From: Bacteroidales bacterium
GTDB taxonomy: Bacteria; Bacteroidota; Bacteroidia; Bacteroidales; FEN-979
DNA: 64,000 bases
Assembly: GCA_030681475.1 (NCBI GenBank)
Contig: JAUXWT010000044.1
Span: 1-64,000, forward strand
Reading direction: 5' to 3'
Part shown: one piece after another, positions 16,056-25,056 of the stretch
Numbering within the stretch: position 1 is the stretch's first letter
Layout: each line of letters begins with the position of its first letter
Notes under the pieces: generated by a model
Told to the model about the DNA's origin: nothing
The model's input: the letters and a program-made list of their open reading frames with translations, nothing else
The model's database searches: none
Made by a program: the position numbers and the translations under genes

Positions 16056-17891
16056 TCACGGGCTGGATACAAAAACCAACTGCCGGTACCACGGATTGTT
16101 CCAGTAATCCATCAGGATCTTAAGATCTTCATAGACTGAAACCGGAAAGGACCGTTCGCTGAACTTCAACTGCCGCTTTACCGTCACCTTGCCCCCATCA
16201 GATTTCAATTCCCACAAAAACGTACCGGCTTTGTTACTGATCGCCAGTTTTTTCGCCGGGGTAAATAAAACGAGCGTGGCCGGTAATGTAATTGAATAGG
16301 AATAACTCTCATCAGCCAAAGCGGGGATCTCATAAGGTGTGGTTCGTTTGGCTGACATTGTCCTGATTCCCCAACTCTCAATACCTGCATTCGAAACCGG
16401 AAGGTTGAAATAGTAAAAATTTGAATCCTTGCGGAATGGTTTATCGCTTTGGGCGATGAAAGCCTGATATCCGTTTTCGTTGTTCAGGGTGCTGATTTTC
16501 TGATGATTCGTGTCATTTCCGATCAGTTTTCCGGAGATCGAATTTTTCATCTTTTTCTTGTCACGCAACAGGCCGGCCAGGGGATAAACTCCTCCTTCAT
16601 AATAGATCGAGATCTCGCCGGTAAGTTTCGGGTCGGACGAAACAATAAAATTCCCCAGTACCTTAATCATCTGTTCCGGGGTTTTTGACTTGGTTATGGT
16701 TGATTTTCCATCCGGATTGAATGAAATGAATGAACGACCCGGAAGCGCCAGGTTCAGGTTAACCGGGTTCAATTCGGTTACCGACAAATACCAGGTTCCC
16801 CTCAATTTGTTTTCAATCCTGACTGCAAAATCTTCAATATCGGCCAACGTGGCAATTTTACTGTCAACAAATGCCGTTCTTACAATTCCAACAACCCGGG
16901 CATCAATACTTGCCTGTTTTAACATTGCGGTCAGCAATACCGCCTTTTCAACAGGAGTTCCGCCGTTGCTGTTCCAGGTTTGTTCAGGGGTTCTGCATTG
17001 ATACAGGGCGACCCGCAAAGGGATGGGGATAAAACGAAGGTCGTTCACAACTTTTTCCTGCATCTTCAGGGCGATCTCAAATTTATCCAATTTTTCCGTC
17101 ACGATATCGTTGACCTCTTTGATCATCTGATCTGTCATGGCAAACTTGAATGCAGGCTGTCCGGATAGAAAGGAAAACACCTCATCACGGTTATTGGACG
17201 TGCTGAAAATAAGCTGCGGGTAGCTCTCATTCGCTCCCTGTTGCCCCTCTTCAACAGAAATAGCTGCAACATCGTTCAATTTCCATCTGTATGTCTGAAA
17301 TTTCCCATCCGAACTTTTTTCCGGTTGCCAGTCCCCGTTGAACAGATGATAGTACAGGTTTTGTCCGACCGGAATGCGAACCCGGATTTCAAGGCTCTTC
17401 ACAGGCTGTACCTCGGCAAGCACTTCATTGCCCATTAACACCGGAAAAAACCCTTTTTCGGTCCGTACCTGGTAATCCAGGTTTATCGTTGCATTGCGCT
17501 CAAGCCCGGTATGGGTGATCACCATTTCCCGTAAGGCATTATACGCCGGTGCGTTGGCAGCATAACCCGGAAGCACTTCATTGAATGAATTCTGAGGGGC
17601 AACGATTTTTTTTTCGTCGGCCATCAGGGTGTGGGCTTCATTGATCTTCAATTTCTGGAAATCAGGGTTGTAAACAATGAAGGTCTCCCCGTAAAGGTTA
17701 TGAAACGCACGGTAGGTCAGAAGTTTTTGTTGTTTTATGTAACGGTAATCCATGCTTCCGTCAGGATTTAGGGTATATTCCTTTATCAGCGAAATATACC
17801 AGGCATCGTAATTTTCGTACTGTGCCCGGAGTTGGGGGGTGTGGGAAAGAAGCGCTAAAAAGAGTAAAACGACCGGGAAGTTTGTGCGCAT
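16056..17891 (-). CDS. DUF3857 protein with degenerate transglutaminase domain
   Basis: Exported protein of 611 aa with a signal peptide (VVLLFLALLSHTPQLRAQ). An N-terminal DUF3857-type beta domain is followed by a transglutaminase-like fold in which the catalytic residues are gone: the Cys site reads GGTPVEKAVLLTAML (its active neighbour has CGVCKDKAGMLITML), the His strand reads EDFAVRI instead of FNHCVTVV, and the Asp site reads SVTELNP instead of LLDPTW. The fold is kept, so it is probably a binding or scaffold partner. It lies 30 bases downstream of the catalytically complete paralogue. Confidence 0.8.
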   Translation of the reverse strand: MRTNFPVVLLFLALLSHTPQLRAQYENYDAWYISLIKEYTLNPDGSMDYRYIKQQKLLTYRAFHNLYGETFIVYNPDFQKLKINEAHTLMADEKKIVAPQNSFNEVLPGYAANAPAYNALREMVITHTGLERNATINLDYQVRTEKGFFPVLMGNEVLAEVQPVKSLEIRVRIPVGQNLYYHLFNGDWQPEKSSDGKFQTYRWKLNDVAAISVEEGQQGANESYPQLIFSTSNNRDEVFSFLSGQPAFKFAMTDQMIKEVNDIVTEKLDKFEIALKMQEKVVNDLRFIPIPLRVALYQCRTPEQTWNSNGGTPVEKAVLLTAMLKQASIDARVVGIVRTAFVDSKIATLADIEDFAVRIENKLRGTWYLSVTELNPVNLNLALPGRSFISFNPDGKSTITKSKTPEQMIKVLGNFIVSSDPKLTGEISIYYEGGVYPLAGLLRDKKKMKNSISGKLIGNDTNHQKISTLNNENGYQAFIAQSDKPFRKDSNFYYFNLPVSNAGIESWGIRTMSAKRTTPYEIPALADESYSYSITLPATLVLFTPAKKLAISNKAGTFLWELKSDGGKVTVKRQLKFSERSFPVSVYEDLKILMDYWNNPWYRQLVFVSSP

Positions 17892-17921
17892 GACCGAAAA
17901 GTATTTTTGATGAATTTTTGT

Positions 17922-19868
17922 TTATAACCCGATAACAACCTGTTGTTCGGCAAATCTGTTCTGGGCTTCCACCGCGGCTTTATATTCGGGCCAGTCAAGC
18001 GGTTCATACAGCCTCTTGTTGAAAACCGAAATTGCTGTAAAATTTACCGCCCCGTTGGCGACATCATATCTGCCCTGAAAGGATGCAGCATCTCCGGATT
18101 TTATAACGGATTCAGGAATTTTAACCACTTTTTTTACCTCTGGAAGCCTTATGGATTCATTGATTTCGACTTTTCGGGTGCATCGGTCGCGGAATGCATA
18201 TTTTCTTTCTTTCAACCCCGTATCAAATGACAAATGAGACTGAAAATTTTTGAAAATTCCACCTGCCGACAACGGCGTGAACATCAGCATGTCTCCTGAA
18301 ACCAGGGCGAATTCAGGGATGGTATAATCGATGGCGATCCAGATGTTGTATTTCATATAATCAAACGGATCGGTATATTTTACCTGAGAAACTTTTGCCT
18401 GCGGCCATAACCGGAGCAGCTCCCGTTCAACATTCTGAAACCAGGCCGTTCTGTTTGAATACTTGAACAATCCCCTGATCGCGGCATCCGATTGCCCTTC
18501 GCCTGTGATGGTGATCCTCCCGGCCAGCGTTCCGTCAGGCTTCAGTTGAGCAACTCCGTCGATTTTAATAAAATGGTTTTCAGGATCAGAAAGTGGGGTG
18601 GTGGCCAGATCTGCACCTTCGGGTAACCCCATCAGGTATTGTTGCTGCTGTTCGGCGCTCGACCACAATTCACGCACAAAGGGTACCCAGGTGGGGTCGA
18701 GCAGATGGTACTTTCCGTCGCTTAATTTTACAACCGTTACACAATGGTTGAACTGGTCGGCCGGAATGTAATCAATCCGTGATCCGGCCATAGTCATTGC
18801 TGCATAGGATTCGAATCCCGCTGCCCGCAGCATGGTGATCAGCATCCCGGCTTTATCCTTGCAAACGCCACACCTGTCGGTAAATGTCATCGATCCAGTG
18901 TGTAAAGTAAACCCTTCGCCACAACCCATCGAAATGCCGGAATAGCGTATTTCATCGGCACACCAGTGGGTAAGCCTGGATATCGAATCCATCTCATTTG
19001 ATGCGCCTTTCAATATCTCATTTACCTTCTCCTGGATCTCCCTGTCGGGGATAAAACTGCCAAAGTCCTCGTTTACGCTGTAAAACCAGGTTGATTTCGA
19101 ATACCAGTCTTCTGTGGTTGAAACCAATAACTTGGGCGCTATATCCACCATCGCCACCATGCGCGATTCCGGTTTGATGGGAAGGATCTCTTTTTTACTG
19201 AACGTATATACTATTTTATCATCTTTATACCAGCACGAAGCTTGTGCCTCTCCGTTATAAAACTGATACTGAAGGGGTTTATTCTTCGGAACAGCAACAC
19301 GGTAAACTTTTTCCTTAATGGGATAAGTGCCGAAAAATTCGACAATGTCATAGAACTGGCCTTTCATCGGCGGAATATATTTGTCGTCATCGTCAGTTGC
19401 CAGCAGGGCATAGGTAAAACCCTTGCGGAACATGATCATCTCCACGGCATCACCCGGTTCAAGCCGGCCGATCTCCAGCATTTTTTCCCTTGCACCCCAG
19501 TAAATGGCACGCGCAGGAGCAGGATAATCCATGGCCTTTTGAACGTCAAGTTCAATGACCCGGCCGTCGTTTTTATGGATCACCGCTTTTCTGATCTCAA
19601 CAAATGCCGACAAGGGATCATATCCATATTTGATCACATTCAGCTCAAGCGCACCATGATGGTTCAACACTTTTGTAAGGGTATGGTTCACCACATAAGT
19701 CAGGCCGGTTTCCTGCATGTCGACCAGCATGCTGTCAAAAACGATCACCAGGTCGTGGTTCGGATAGCTTGAAGCATCTCCGGCATTTTTTACCAGTTCG
19801 CCAATGGTCTGTGCGGACAGGCCGGTGATAAAAGTAAGTTGCAGGAGCAACAACAGGTTTTTTTTCAT
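17922..19868 (-). CDS. DUF3857/transglutaminase-like exported protein
   Basis: 648-aa exported protein (signal peptide MKKNLLLLLQLTFITGLSAQ). DUF3857 domain (about 50-250), then a transglutaminase-like core with the expected triad: Cys in DRCGVCKDKAGML, His in FNHCVTVV, Asp in HLLDPTW. Such proteins are common in Bacteroidota; reaction and substrate are not established, with peptide cross-linking or proteolysis possible. The start codon overlaps the stop of the upstream PAS response regulator gene, and a degenerate paralogue follows. Confidence 0.85.
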   Translation of the reverse strand: MKKNLLLLLQLTFITGLSAQTIGELVKNAGDASSYPNHDLVIVFDSMLVDMQETGLTYVVNHTLTKVLNHHGALELNVIKYGYDPLSAFVEIRKAVIHKNDGRVIELDVQKAMDYPAPARAIYWGAREKMLEIGRLEPGDAVEMIMFRKGFTYALLATDDDDKYIPPMKGQFYDIVEFFGTYPIKEKVYRVAVPKNKPLQYQFYNGEAQASCWYKDDKIVYTFSKKEILPIKPESRMVAMVDIAPKLLVSTTEDWYSKSTWFYSVNEDFGSFIPDREIQEKVNEILKGASNEMDSISRLTHWCADEIRYSGISMGCGEGFTLHTGSMTFTDRCGVCKDKAGMLITMLRAAGFESYAAMTMAGSRIDYIPADQFNHCVTVVKLSDGKYHLLDPTWVPFVRELWSSAEQQQQYLMGLPEGADLATTPLSDPENHFIKIDGVAQLKPDGTLAGRITITGEGQSDAAIRGLFKYSNRTAWFQNVERELLRLWPQAKVSQVKYTDPFDYMKYNIWIAIDYTIPEFALVSGDMLMFTPLSAGGIFKNFQSHLSFDTGLKERKYAFRDRCTRKVEINESIRLPEVKKVVKIPESVIKSGDAASFQGRYDVANGAVNFTAISVFNKRLYEPLDWPEYKAAVEAQNRFAEQQVVIGL

Positions 19869-20701
19869 GGTTGCAAGAAATTATTGAAATCTGTAATGTC
19901 AAGGAAGGTTCTGTGCAGCGCTGGTTTTCCTTTAAACTGAACAGGCCTGGCATGGGTTAAAATATCTCTAAGTTTATTCTCCGGTGTGAAAATCCGGATA
20001 TGGGACTTTTCCGGCAATTCATCTCCGAAAACCAATGATTTCGATAAAGGGAATATTTTCAACAGGTCATCCTGGTGAACGAATTTGGCTATGTCAACAC
20101 AAGTAAAAGTTAAAAACTCATCAATCGGATACCCAAATATTTCAGCAGTTTTGTTATTTGCGTAAACAAATTTTTCATCCTGGACAATAGTCAGTCCTAT
20201 CATTGAATTATCAACAATGGTCTGGTACATGGTGATCAAATCCTGGTTTTCCTGCGAACGCTTTTCGAGTAAAGTCTCCAGGTCCAACTGATACAAAGTG
20301 TTTTCTATTTCGAGGTTACGCTGATACGCGGCAATTTCAATCGTCATCTTGGTCTGCTCCATATCAATGGGTTTCAGGAGATAACCAAACGGTTTAATTT
20401 TGAATGACCTTTCATATATCTCTTTGGAGCTTTGTCCGGTAAGAAAGATAATCGCACAATTGAACTGTTCGATGATCAATTTGGCGGTTTCGATCCCGTC
20501 CATTTCGCCTCTCAGGTGTATATCCATTAAAACAATTTCCGGTTCTCTTCCCTGCCGCGTAAGTTCTGCTATCTCCTCAAGACATACTTCTCCCCGGATG
20601 GATGACCCCGAAATTTCATATCCGAACTGCTGGAGCTGTGATTTCAGGCTCGCCGAAATCAGCAACTCATCTTCAACGATATAAATTCTGATTGGATGCA
20701 T
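19865..20701 (-). CDS. response regulator with PAS output domain
   Basis: 278 aa. The receiver domain (residues 1-125) carries the acidic pair in IVEDE, the phospho-acceptor Asp in IVLMDIHLRGEMDG, Thr in FLTGQ and Lys in LLKPID. A helical linker follows (about 125-160), then a PAS domain (DNSMIGLTIVQDEKFVYANNK, EIFGYP) and no DNA-binding or enzymatic domain. It would work by protein contact. No partner kinase is adjacent. It overlaps the transglutaminase-like gene downstream by four bases, so that exported protein may be its functional partner or only a co-expressed neighbour. Confidence 0.85.
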   Translation of the reverse strand: MHPIRIYIVEDELLISASLKSQLQQFGYEISGSSIRGEVCLEEIAELTRQGREPEIVLMDIHLRGEMDGIETAKLIIEQFNCAIIFLTGQSSKEIYERSFKIKPFGYLLKPIDMEQTKMTIEIAAYQRNLEIENTLYQLDLETLLEKRSQENQDLITMYQTIVDNSMIGLTIVQDEKFVYANNKTAEIFGYPIDEFLTFTCVDIAKFVHQDDLLKIFPLSKSLVFGDELPEKSHIRIFTPENKLRDILTHARPVQFKGKPALHRTFLDITDFNNFLQP

Positions 20702-20706
20702 ATATA

Positions 20707-21603
20707 TCAGTGTTTTGAGCTGATCATCTTAAGCAGGTTTATCTCCTGTTCTTCCAAAAAACGCCAGTTGCCGCGTGGTAAGTTCTTTTTTGTCAACCCG
20801 GCATAATAAACCCGGTCAAGACGCAATACCTTGTAATCAAAATGTTCGAAAATACGCCTGACGATCCGGTTTTGCCCCGAGTGCAATTCAATGCCTATCT
20901 GCTTTTTATCCTTCCCGTCTCCGATATACTCGATGCTGTCAACTTTTACCATTTCATCATCAAGTTTAAATCCCTCCCCTATCTTGACAAAATCAGCGCG
21001 TGCAAGGTTCTTATCAATTTCCACATGGTAGATCTTTTTGATCCCGTACCTTGGATGGGTCAGTTTTTTCGCAATATTGCCGTCGTTGGTAAATAGCAAC
21101 AAACCGGTTGTGTTCCGGTCCAGTCGTCCGACCGGGTAAATCCGTTCTTTACATGAGCCGGCAACAAGACTCATGACGGTTTTGCGTTTTTCGGGATCAT
21201 CCACCGTGGTGATATAGCCTTTGGGCTTATTCAGCAGGACATACCTTGGTTTTTCTCGGCTGATGGTCTGATCGCCATATTGTACTTTGTCGCCGGGTCC
21301 GACTTTTGTGCCCAGTTCCGTCACAATTTTTCCGTTGACCGACACCACACCCGCTGCGATCAGCTTGTCTGCCTCCCGGCGGGAGGAGATCCCTGAATTG
21401 GCAATATACTTGTTTAGCCTCATCAGATCGGGGTTGTCTTTCTCCCCGACACGGCGGATCACTTTTTTAGTACTGCTTTTCCTTTCCGGCAGACCAGCCT
21501 TGCGAAGCTTAATTGTTTTTTCCAGCCCCCCTGATCTTTCTGTTTTTTCTCCCCTGTCCGATCTTCCGGATTTTTCCGGTTTGTTCGGTCTGATTGTCTT
21601 CAT
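20707..21603 (-). CDS. 16S/23S rRNA pseudouridine synthase, RluB/RsuA family
   Basis: 298 aa. A basic, charged N-terminal tail of about 60 residues is followed by an S4 RNA-binding domain (MRLNKYIANSGISSRREADK) and the catalytic domain with the nucleophilic Asp in GRLDRNTTGLLL and the LHSGQNRIVRRIFE motif. It converts specific uridines in ribosomal RNA to pseudouridine; RluB-type (23S) is the closest sub-type. The charged tail is typical of Bacteroidota members. It sits in the middle of the six-gene leftward operon. Confidence 0.88.
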   Translation of the reverse strand: MKTIRPNKPEKSGRSDRGEKTERSGGLEKTIKLRKAGLPERKSSTKKVIRRVGEKDNPDLMRLNKYIANSGISSRREADKLIAAGVVSVNGKIVTELGTKVGPGDKVQYGDQTISREKPRYVLLNKPKGYITTVDDPEKRKTVMSLVAGSCKERIYPVGRLDRNTTGLLLFTNDGNIAKKLTHPRYGIKKIYHVEIDKNLARADFVKIGEGFKLDDEMVKVDSIEYIGDGKDKKQIGIELHSGQNRIVRRIFEHFDYKVLRLDRVYYAGLTKKNLPRGNWRFLEEQEINLLKMISSKH

Positions 21604-23172
21604 CTATTCCTCCTTCATTTCATATGGGGGTTTGATTTTTACGCCGTCAAACCGTGTTTCAACCCCAAGTTTATATGTGGTGACCATGAACAGCGTTCCG
21701 TCAAAGTTGTATTTATACCAGTCACCCTCTTTCCGTCCGTTCACGTAATTGCCTTCATCTTTTATCTTTCCGTTTTCCCAGTAGTAAGAGTGCTTTCCAT
21801 TAGGATTATCTTCAATGAAACCACCCTTAAAGTGGTAAAGACTGTCAGTTTTCCCTTCATGACGATCGAGGTAAAAATTATACCACATTCCGTTTCGCAG
21901 CCCGTCCCGGTATGTGCCGCGGATATAGAAATCTCCGGTCAGTTCAAACCACGGTCCATCTTCATTGCCGTCGACGAACTCGCCTGCTGTAATGATCTTT
22001 CCCGTTTCATCGTATTCGGTAAACATGCCATCCTTCAATCCGTTGCGATAGTTCTCCTCCTTTGACAATAAGCCATTGTCAAAATACCATCTCCAGGGTC
22101 CATCCAATTTTCCCAGCTTATTGAATTTACCTGTTTGCTCAATATTTCCGTTGGCATGATAGTATTTCCATTCGCCGGTCTGCTTTCCGTTATTATAATT
22201 TCCTTCTGCCTTAAGCGACCCGTCTGGATATAAATCTTTCCAGGGTCCGTCACGTTCCCCGTCATCTTTCACAACTCCCTCACCGATGATCACACCATTT
22301 TTGTAAAGGTAAGCTTTTTCAACATGCCCATCGGGACTATATTCCCGTTTGATACCTTCCGGAATGCCGTTGCGGAACATGGCGCTGATCCTGAGCGTGC
22401 CATCCGGGTAATATTCATTCTGAACCTCAAGCTTCTGGATCTCCTCCGCCTCCGGCTGAACAACATCATTCACATATTTTAATATTTTCAACAAATCCCC
22501 GGTTACTGTATATTCCTTGTAGTAACCGTTTTTCAGATCGTCTTTAAAGGTAACTTCAGACTTCAGGTTGCCGTTTTCATAAAAAGTGTACCAGCGGCCC
22601 TGCCTCCTCCCTTTCCCATCCCTCCGGTTGATCCTGAGCCGGTCAACGATAAATCCACGCTTGTATTCAGTCAGGGTTATGATGTTGCCTTCAGCATCAT
22701 ATTCCTTGCCAAAACCCTGTTCAAACCCTTTTTCAAACGGAACCTCCTGTTTAATTTTTCCATCGGGAAAGTAATATCTGGTGTAACCCTCCTTGATGTC
22801 ATTATAAAAAAGCTCCATTACGGTTTCCTTATCCAGATATGATGTCTTTATTCCATTCTTCTTCCCGTGTTTGTAAGTGATCTCAACCAATAGCTTTCCT
22901 TCTTCGTTATAAAATTTCCACAAACTGTCAAGTTCAAAGTCAACACGGTTTCCTTCCGATCTGATCTTTCCGTTTTCATAGTATGCCTTCCAGTAACCAT
23001 CCGGTTTTCCATTCTTTAAAAAACCCGCGCTGGATAATTTACCATTCTGATAGTAAAACTGATTAAAACCATCTTGGAGACTGGACTCCTGGGCGCCAAC
23101 TTTCACGAATGAGATCAGCAGGGTGATGGCCAAAATGTATTGAAAATGACAGAAAGTGACAGGCGACTTCAT
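21604..23172 (-). CDS. exported YwqK/MORN-type repeat protein
   Basis: 522 aa with a signal peptide (ILAITLLISFVKVGA). The rest is about 18 repeats of roughly 23-25 residues of the form YYENGKIRSEGNRV.G..DG.W (for example YYHANGNIEQTGKFNKLGKL). This is the MORN-variant repeat found in 'YwqK family antitoxin' annotations; the antitoxin label is historic and no toxin lies nearby. The repeats form a beta-hairpin solenoid, probably a periplasmic binding surface. It directly abuts the pseudouridine synthase gene (no gap) and follows nadA by 18 bases. Confidence 0.8.
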   Translation of the reverse strand: MKSPVTFCHFQYILAITLLISFVKVGAQESSLQDGFNQFYYQNGKLSSAGFLKNGKPDGYWKAYYENGKIRSEGNRVDFELDSLWKFYNEEGKLLVEITYKHGKKNGIKTSYLDKETVMELFYNDIKEGYTRYYFPDGKIKQEVPFEKGFEQGFGKEYDAEGNIITLTEYKRGFIVDRLRINRRDGKGRRQGRWYTFYENGNLKSEVTFKDDLKNGYYKEYTVTGDLLKILKYVNDVVQPEAEEIQKLEVQNEYYPDGTLRISAMFRNGIPEGIKREYSPDGHVEKAYLYKNGVIIGEGVVKDDGERDGPWKDLYPDGSLKAEGNYNNGKQTGEWKYYHANGNIEQTGKFNKLGKLDGPWRWYFDNGLLSKEENYRNGLKDGMFTEYDETGKIITAGEFVDGNEDGPWFELTGDFYIRGTYRDGLRNGMWYNFYLDRHEGKTDSLYHFKGGFIEDNPNGKHSYYWENGKIKDEGNYVNGRKEGDWYKYNFDGTLFMVTTYKLGVETRFDGVKIKPPYEMKEE

Positions 23173-23190
23173 AAAACTTCCGGGTATTTG

Positions 23191-24129
23191 TTATTCCGAT
23201 AATTCCAACATCCGCATAATAGGTTTTCTGGCCTTGTCAATCATGCTTTTTGATAGTATTAGTTCAGGTTGTTCGTTCAAAAGACATGCATGAAGTTTTT
23301 CCATGGTGTTCATTTTCATATAAGGACAATCGTTACAAGAACAGGTTTCATCGGATGGAACAATTAAAAACTCCTTCTCCGGCGATGCTTTTTTCATTTG
23401 ATGCAAAATACCGGTTTCCGTGGCAACAATGAATTTTTTATCAACGCTTGTCATGGTATATTTCAACAATCCGGTAGTTGATCCAACATAATCAGCCAGT
23501 TCCAGGATAACAGCCTTGCATTCTGGGTGTGCGATCAATTTTGCATCCGGATGCGCCGCTTTCAATTTTATTACAGCTTCTGTTTTAATTACATCATGCA
23601 CTTCACAACTTCCATCCCATAAGATCATGTTGCGGCCGGTGAGGGCATTGATGTAACCCCCAAGGTTCTTATCAGGCGCGAAAATGATTTTTTGATCTCT
23701 GGCAAATGACTCAACGATCTTCACGGCATTGGTTGAAGTACATATCACATCCGACATGGTTTTAATTTTCGCTGAACAATTGATATAGGAGATCACCACA
23801 TGGCCGGGGTACTTTTGTTTAAACTTTCTGAATTTGTCGGGCGGACAGGAATCTGCCAGAGAACATCCGGCATTCATATCTGGGATCAGCACTTTTTTTG
23901 CCGGATTTAATATTTTAGCTGTTTCCGCCATAAAATGAACCCCGGCAAAAACGATAATATCAGCTTTTGTCTGCAACGCTTGTTGCGCCAATCCAAGGCT
24001 GTCTCCCACAAAATCCGCAATATCCTGAATTTCAGGAACCTGATAAAAATGTGCCAGAATTACGGCATTTTTCTCCTTCTTTAACAATTGTATCCGTTTT
24101 ACTAAAGATGCCGATAAACGGTTTTTCAT
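23191..24129 (-). CDS. nadA: quinolinate synthase
   Basis: Condenses iminoaspartate and dihydroxyacetone phosphate to quinolinate in NAD synthesis, using a [4Fe-4S] cluster. Recognisable blocks: ILAHFYQVPEIQDIADFVGDS, DMNAGCSLADSCP, YINCSAKIKTMSDVICTSTN, HPECKAVI, TETGILHQM and the C-terminal cysteine block CSCNDCPYMKMN. 312 aa, the usual length. nadB and nadC are not in the window. It is the first gene of the leftward operon and faces rpiB across an AT-rich spacer. Confidence 0.96.
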   Translation of the reverse strand: MKNRLSASLVKRIQLLKKEKNAVILAHFYQVPEIQDIADFVGDSLGLAQQALQTKADIIVFAGVHFMAETAKILNPAKKVLIPDMNAGCSLADSCPPDKFRKFKQKYPGHVVISYINCSAKIKTMSDVICTSTNAVKIVESFARDQKIIFAPDKNLGGYINALTGRNMILWDGSCEVHDVIKTEAVIKLKAAHPDAKLIAHPECKAVILELADYVGSTTGLLKYTMTSVDKKFIVATETGILHQMKKASPEKEFLIVPSDETCSCNDCPYMKMNTMEKLHACLLNEQPELILSKSMIDKARKPIMRMLELSE

Positions 24130-24596
24130 TTTTTATAATAATATTAAAAGATTACTATTTTTTATGTTTATTATAATGGCTGTTAGCTTTGTTAATTTCT
24201 AAATGGTGAATTATTTTGAATTTATAAATATTTGATTTGGTTAACAACTTATCAACAGGTTATCTTGATATAATACTTTGAAATATAAGAAATAAACATA
24301 CTTTTTAAAAAATGTTAATAGTCTGGGTTGTTTATAAAATATGCTGTTTTATGGTCTCATTCATTGTTGAAACATATTGAAAAAAAACTGTTAACTTCTC
24401 ATTTAGTATTGCCGGGGCAAATATTTGTTTAAAACCGGAATTTTTATAAATACTTTGACACAAAATTAATCAGTTGTTAACAAAAGTTTGTTAAAAAAAT
24501 AAAAAATTGATACTGAACAGCATATTAAAAGCCGGTTTTTCATTTTGCTTCATTCTGATTGGTTTATGATTACATTTGTGAAAAAATATATTAACA
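24130..24596. other. AT-rich divergent spacer, possible origin-like region
   Basis: 467 bases with no credible gene, by eye roughly 25-30 percent GC and far below its neighbours. It contains TTATCAACA (24249-24257), which resembles a DnaA box, with GTTATCTTG next to it, and several GTTAAC-type words (about 24241, 24391, 24475-24496). It separates a leftward gene block from a mostly rightward one. This could be a replication origin or simply a double promoter region; I cannot tell by eye. Confidence 0.3.
24571..24578 (+). promoter_or_regulatory. -7 box before rpiB
   Basis: TACATTTG, exact TAnnTTTG match, 18 bases before the rpiB ATG; TTTG at 24544 could be the -33 element but the spacing (23) is long. 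Confidence 0.45.
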
Positions 24597-25046
24597 ATGG
24601 TTGATTCTTTAAAACAAATTGCTATAGGATGTGATCATGCGGGATTTGTTGTCAAAGATTACATTATAAAGAATCTGGGTAGTTCAGGTTATGAATTTAT
24701 TGATTTCGGAACCTTTTCTGAACTATCCATGGATTATCCTGAAATAGCACACCCACTTGCAAAAGCTGTTCAATCGGGATCGTTTGAATTCGGTATCCTG
24801 ATCTGCGGCAGTGGCAACGGGGTAGCAATTGTTGCCAACAAATATACGGGAATTAGGGCAGCTATTTGCTGGAATGAAGAGATTACCAGTCTGGCGCGTC
24901 TTCACAACAATGCAAATATCATTGTACTGCCGGCACGATTCATAAGTCAGGACGAGGCAGTTGATCTTGTAAGGCTTTTTCTTTCCACCGGATTCGAAGG
25001 CGGACGACACCAGAGACGGATTGATAAAATTTCAAACATTTCGTAA
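24597..25046 (+). CDS. rpiB: ribose-5-phosphate isomerase B
   Basis: Interconverts ribose-5-phosphate and ribulose-5-phosphate in the pentose phosphate pathway. Signatures: IAIGCDHAGFVVKD at the N-terminus, the active-site CGSGNGVAIVANKY block with the catalytic Cys, and CWNEEITSLARLHNNANI. 149 aa, normal for RpiB/LacAB. An LutB-like gene follows ten bases downstream on the same strand. Confidence 0.96.
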   Translation: MVDSLKQIAIGCDHAGFVVKDYIIKNLGSSGYEFIDFGTFSELSMDYPEIAHPLAKAVQSGSFEFGILICGSGNGVAIVANKYTGIRAAICWNEEITSLARLHNNANIIVLPARFISQDEAVDLVRLFLSTGFEGGRHQRRIDKISNIS

Positions 25047-25056
25047 AAGATCCCAG

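Noticed and set aside
21604..23172. YwqK-type annotation as an antitoxin
   Set aside because: The protein is exported, very large and has no toxin beside it; the antitoxin name comes from annotation habit.
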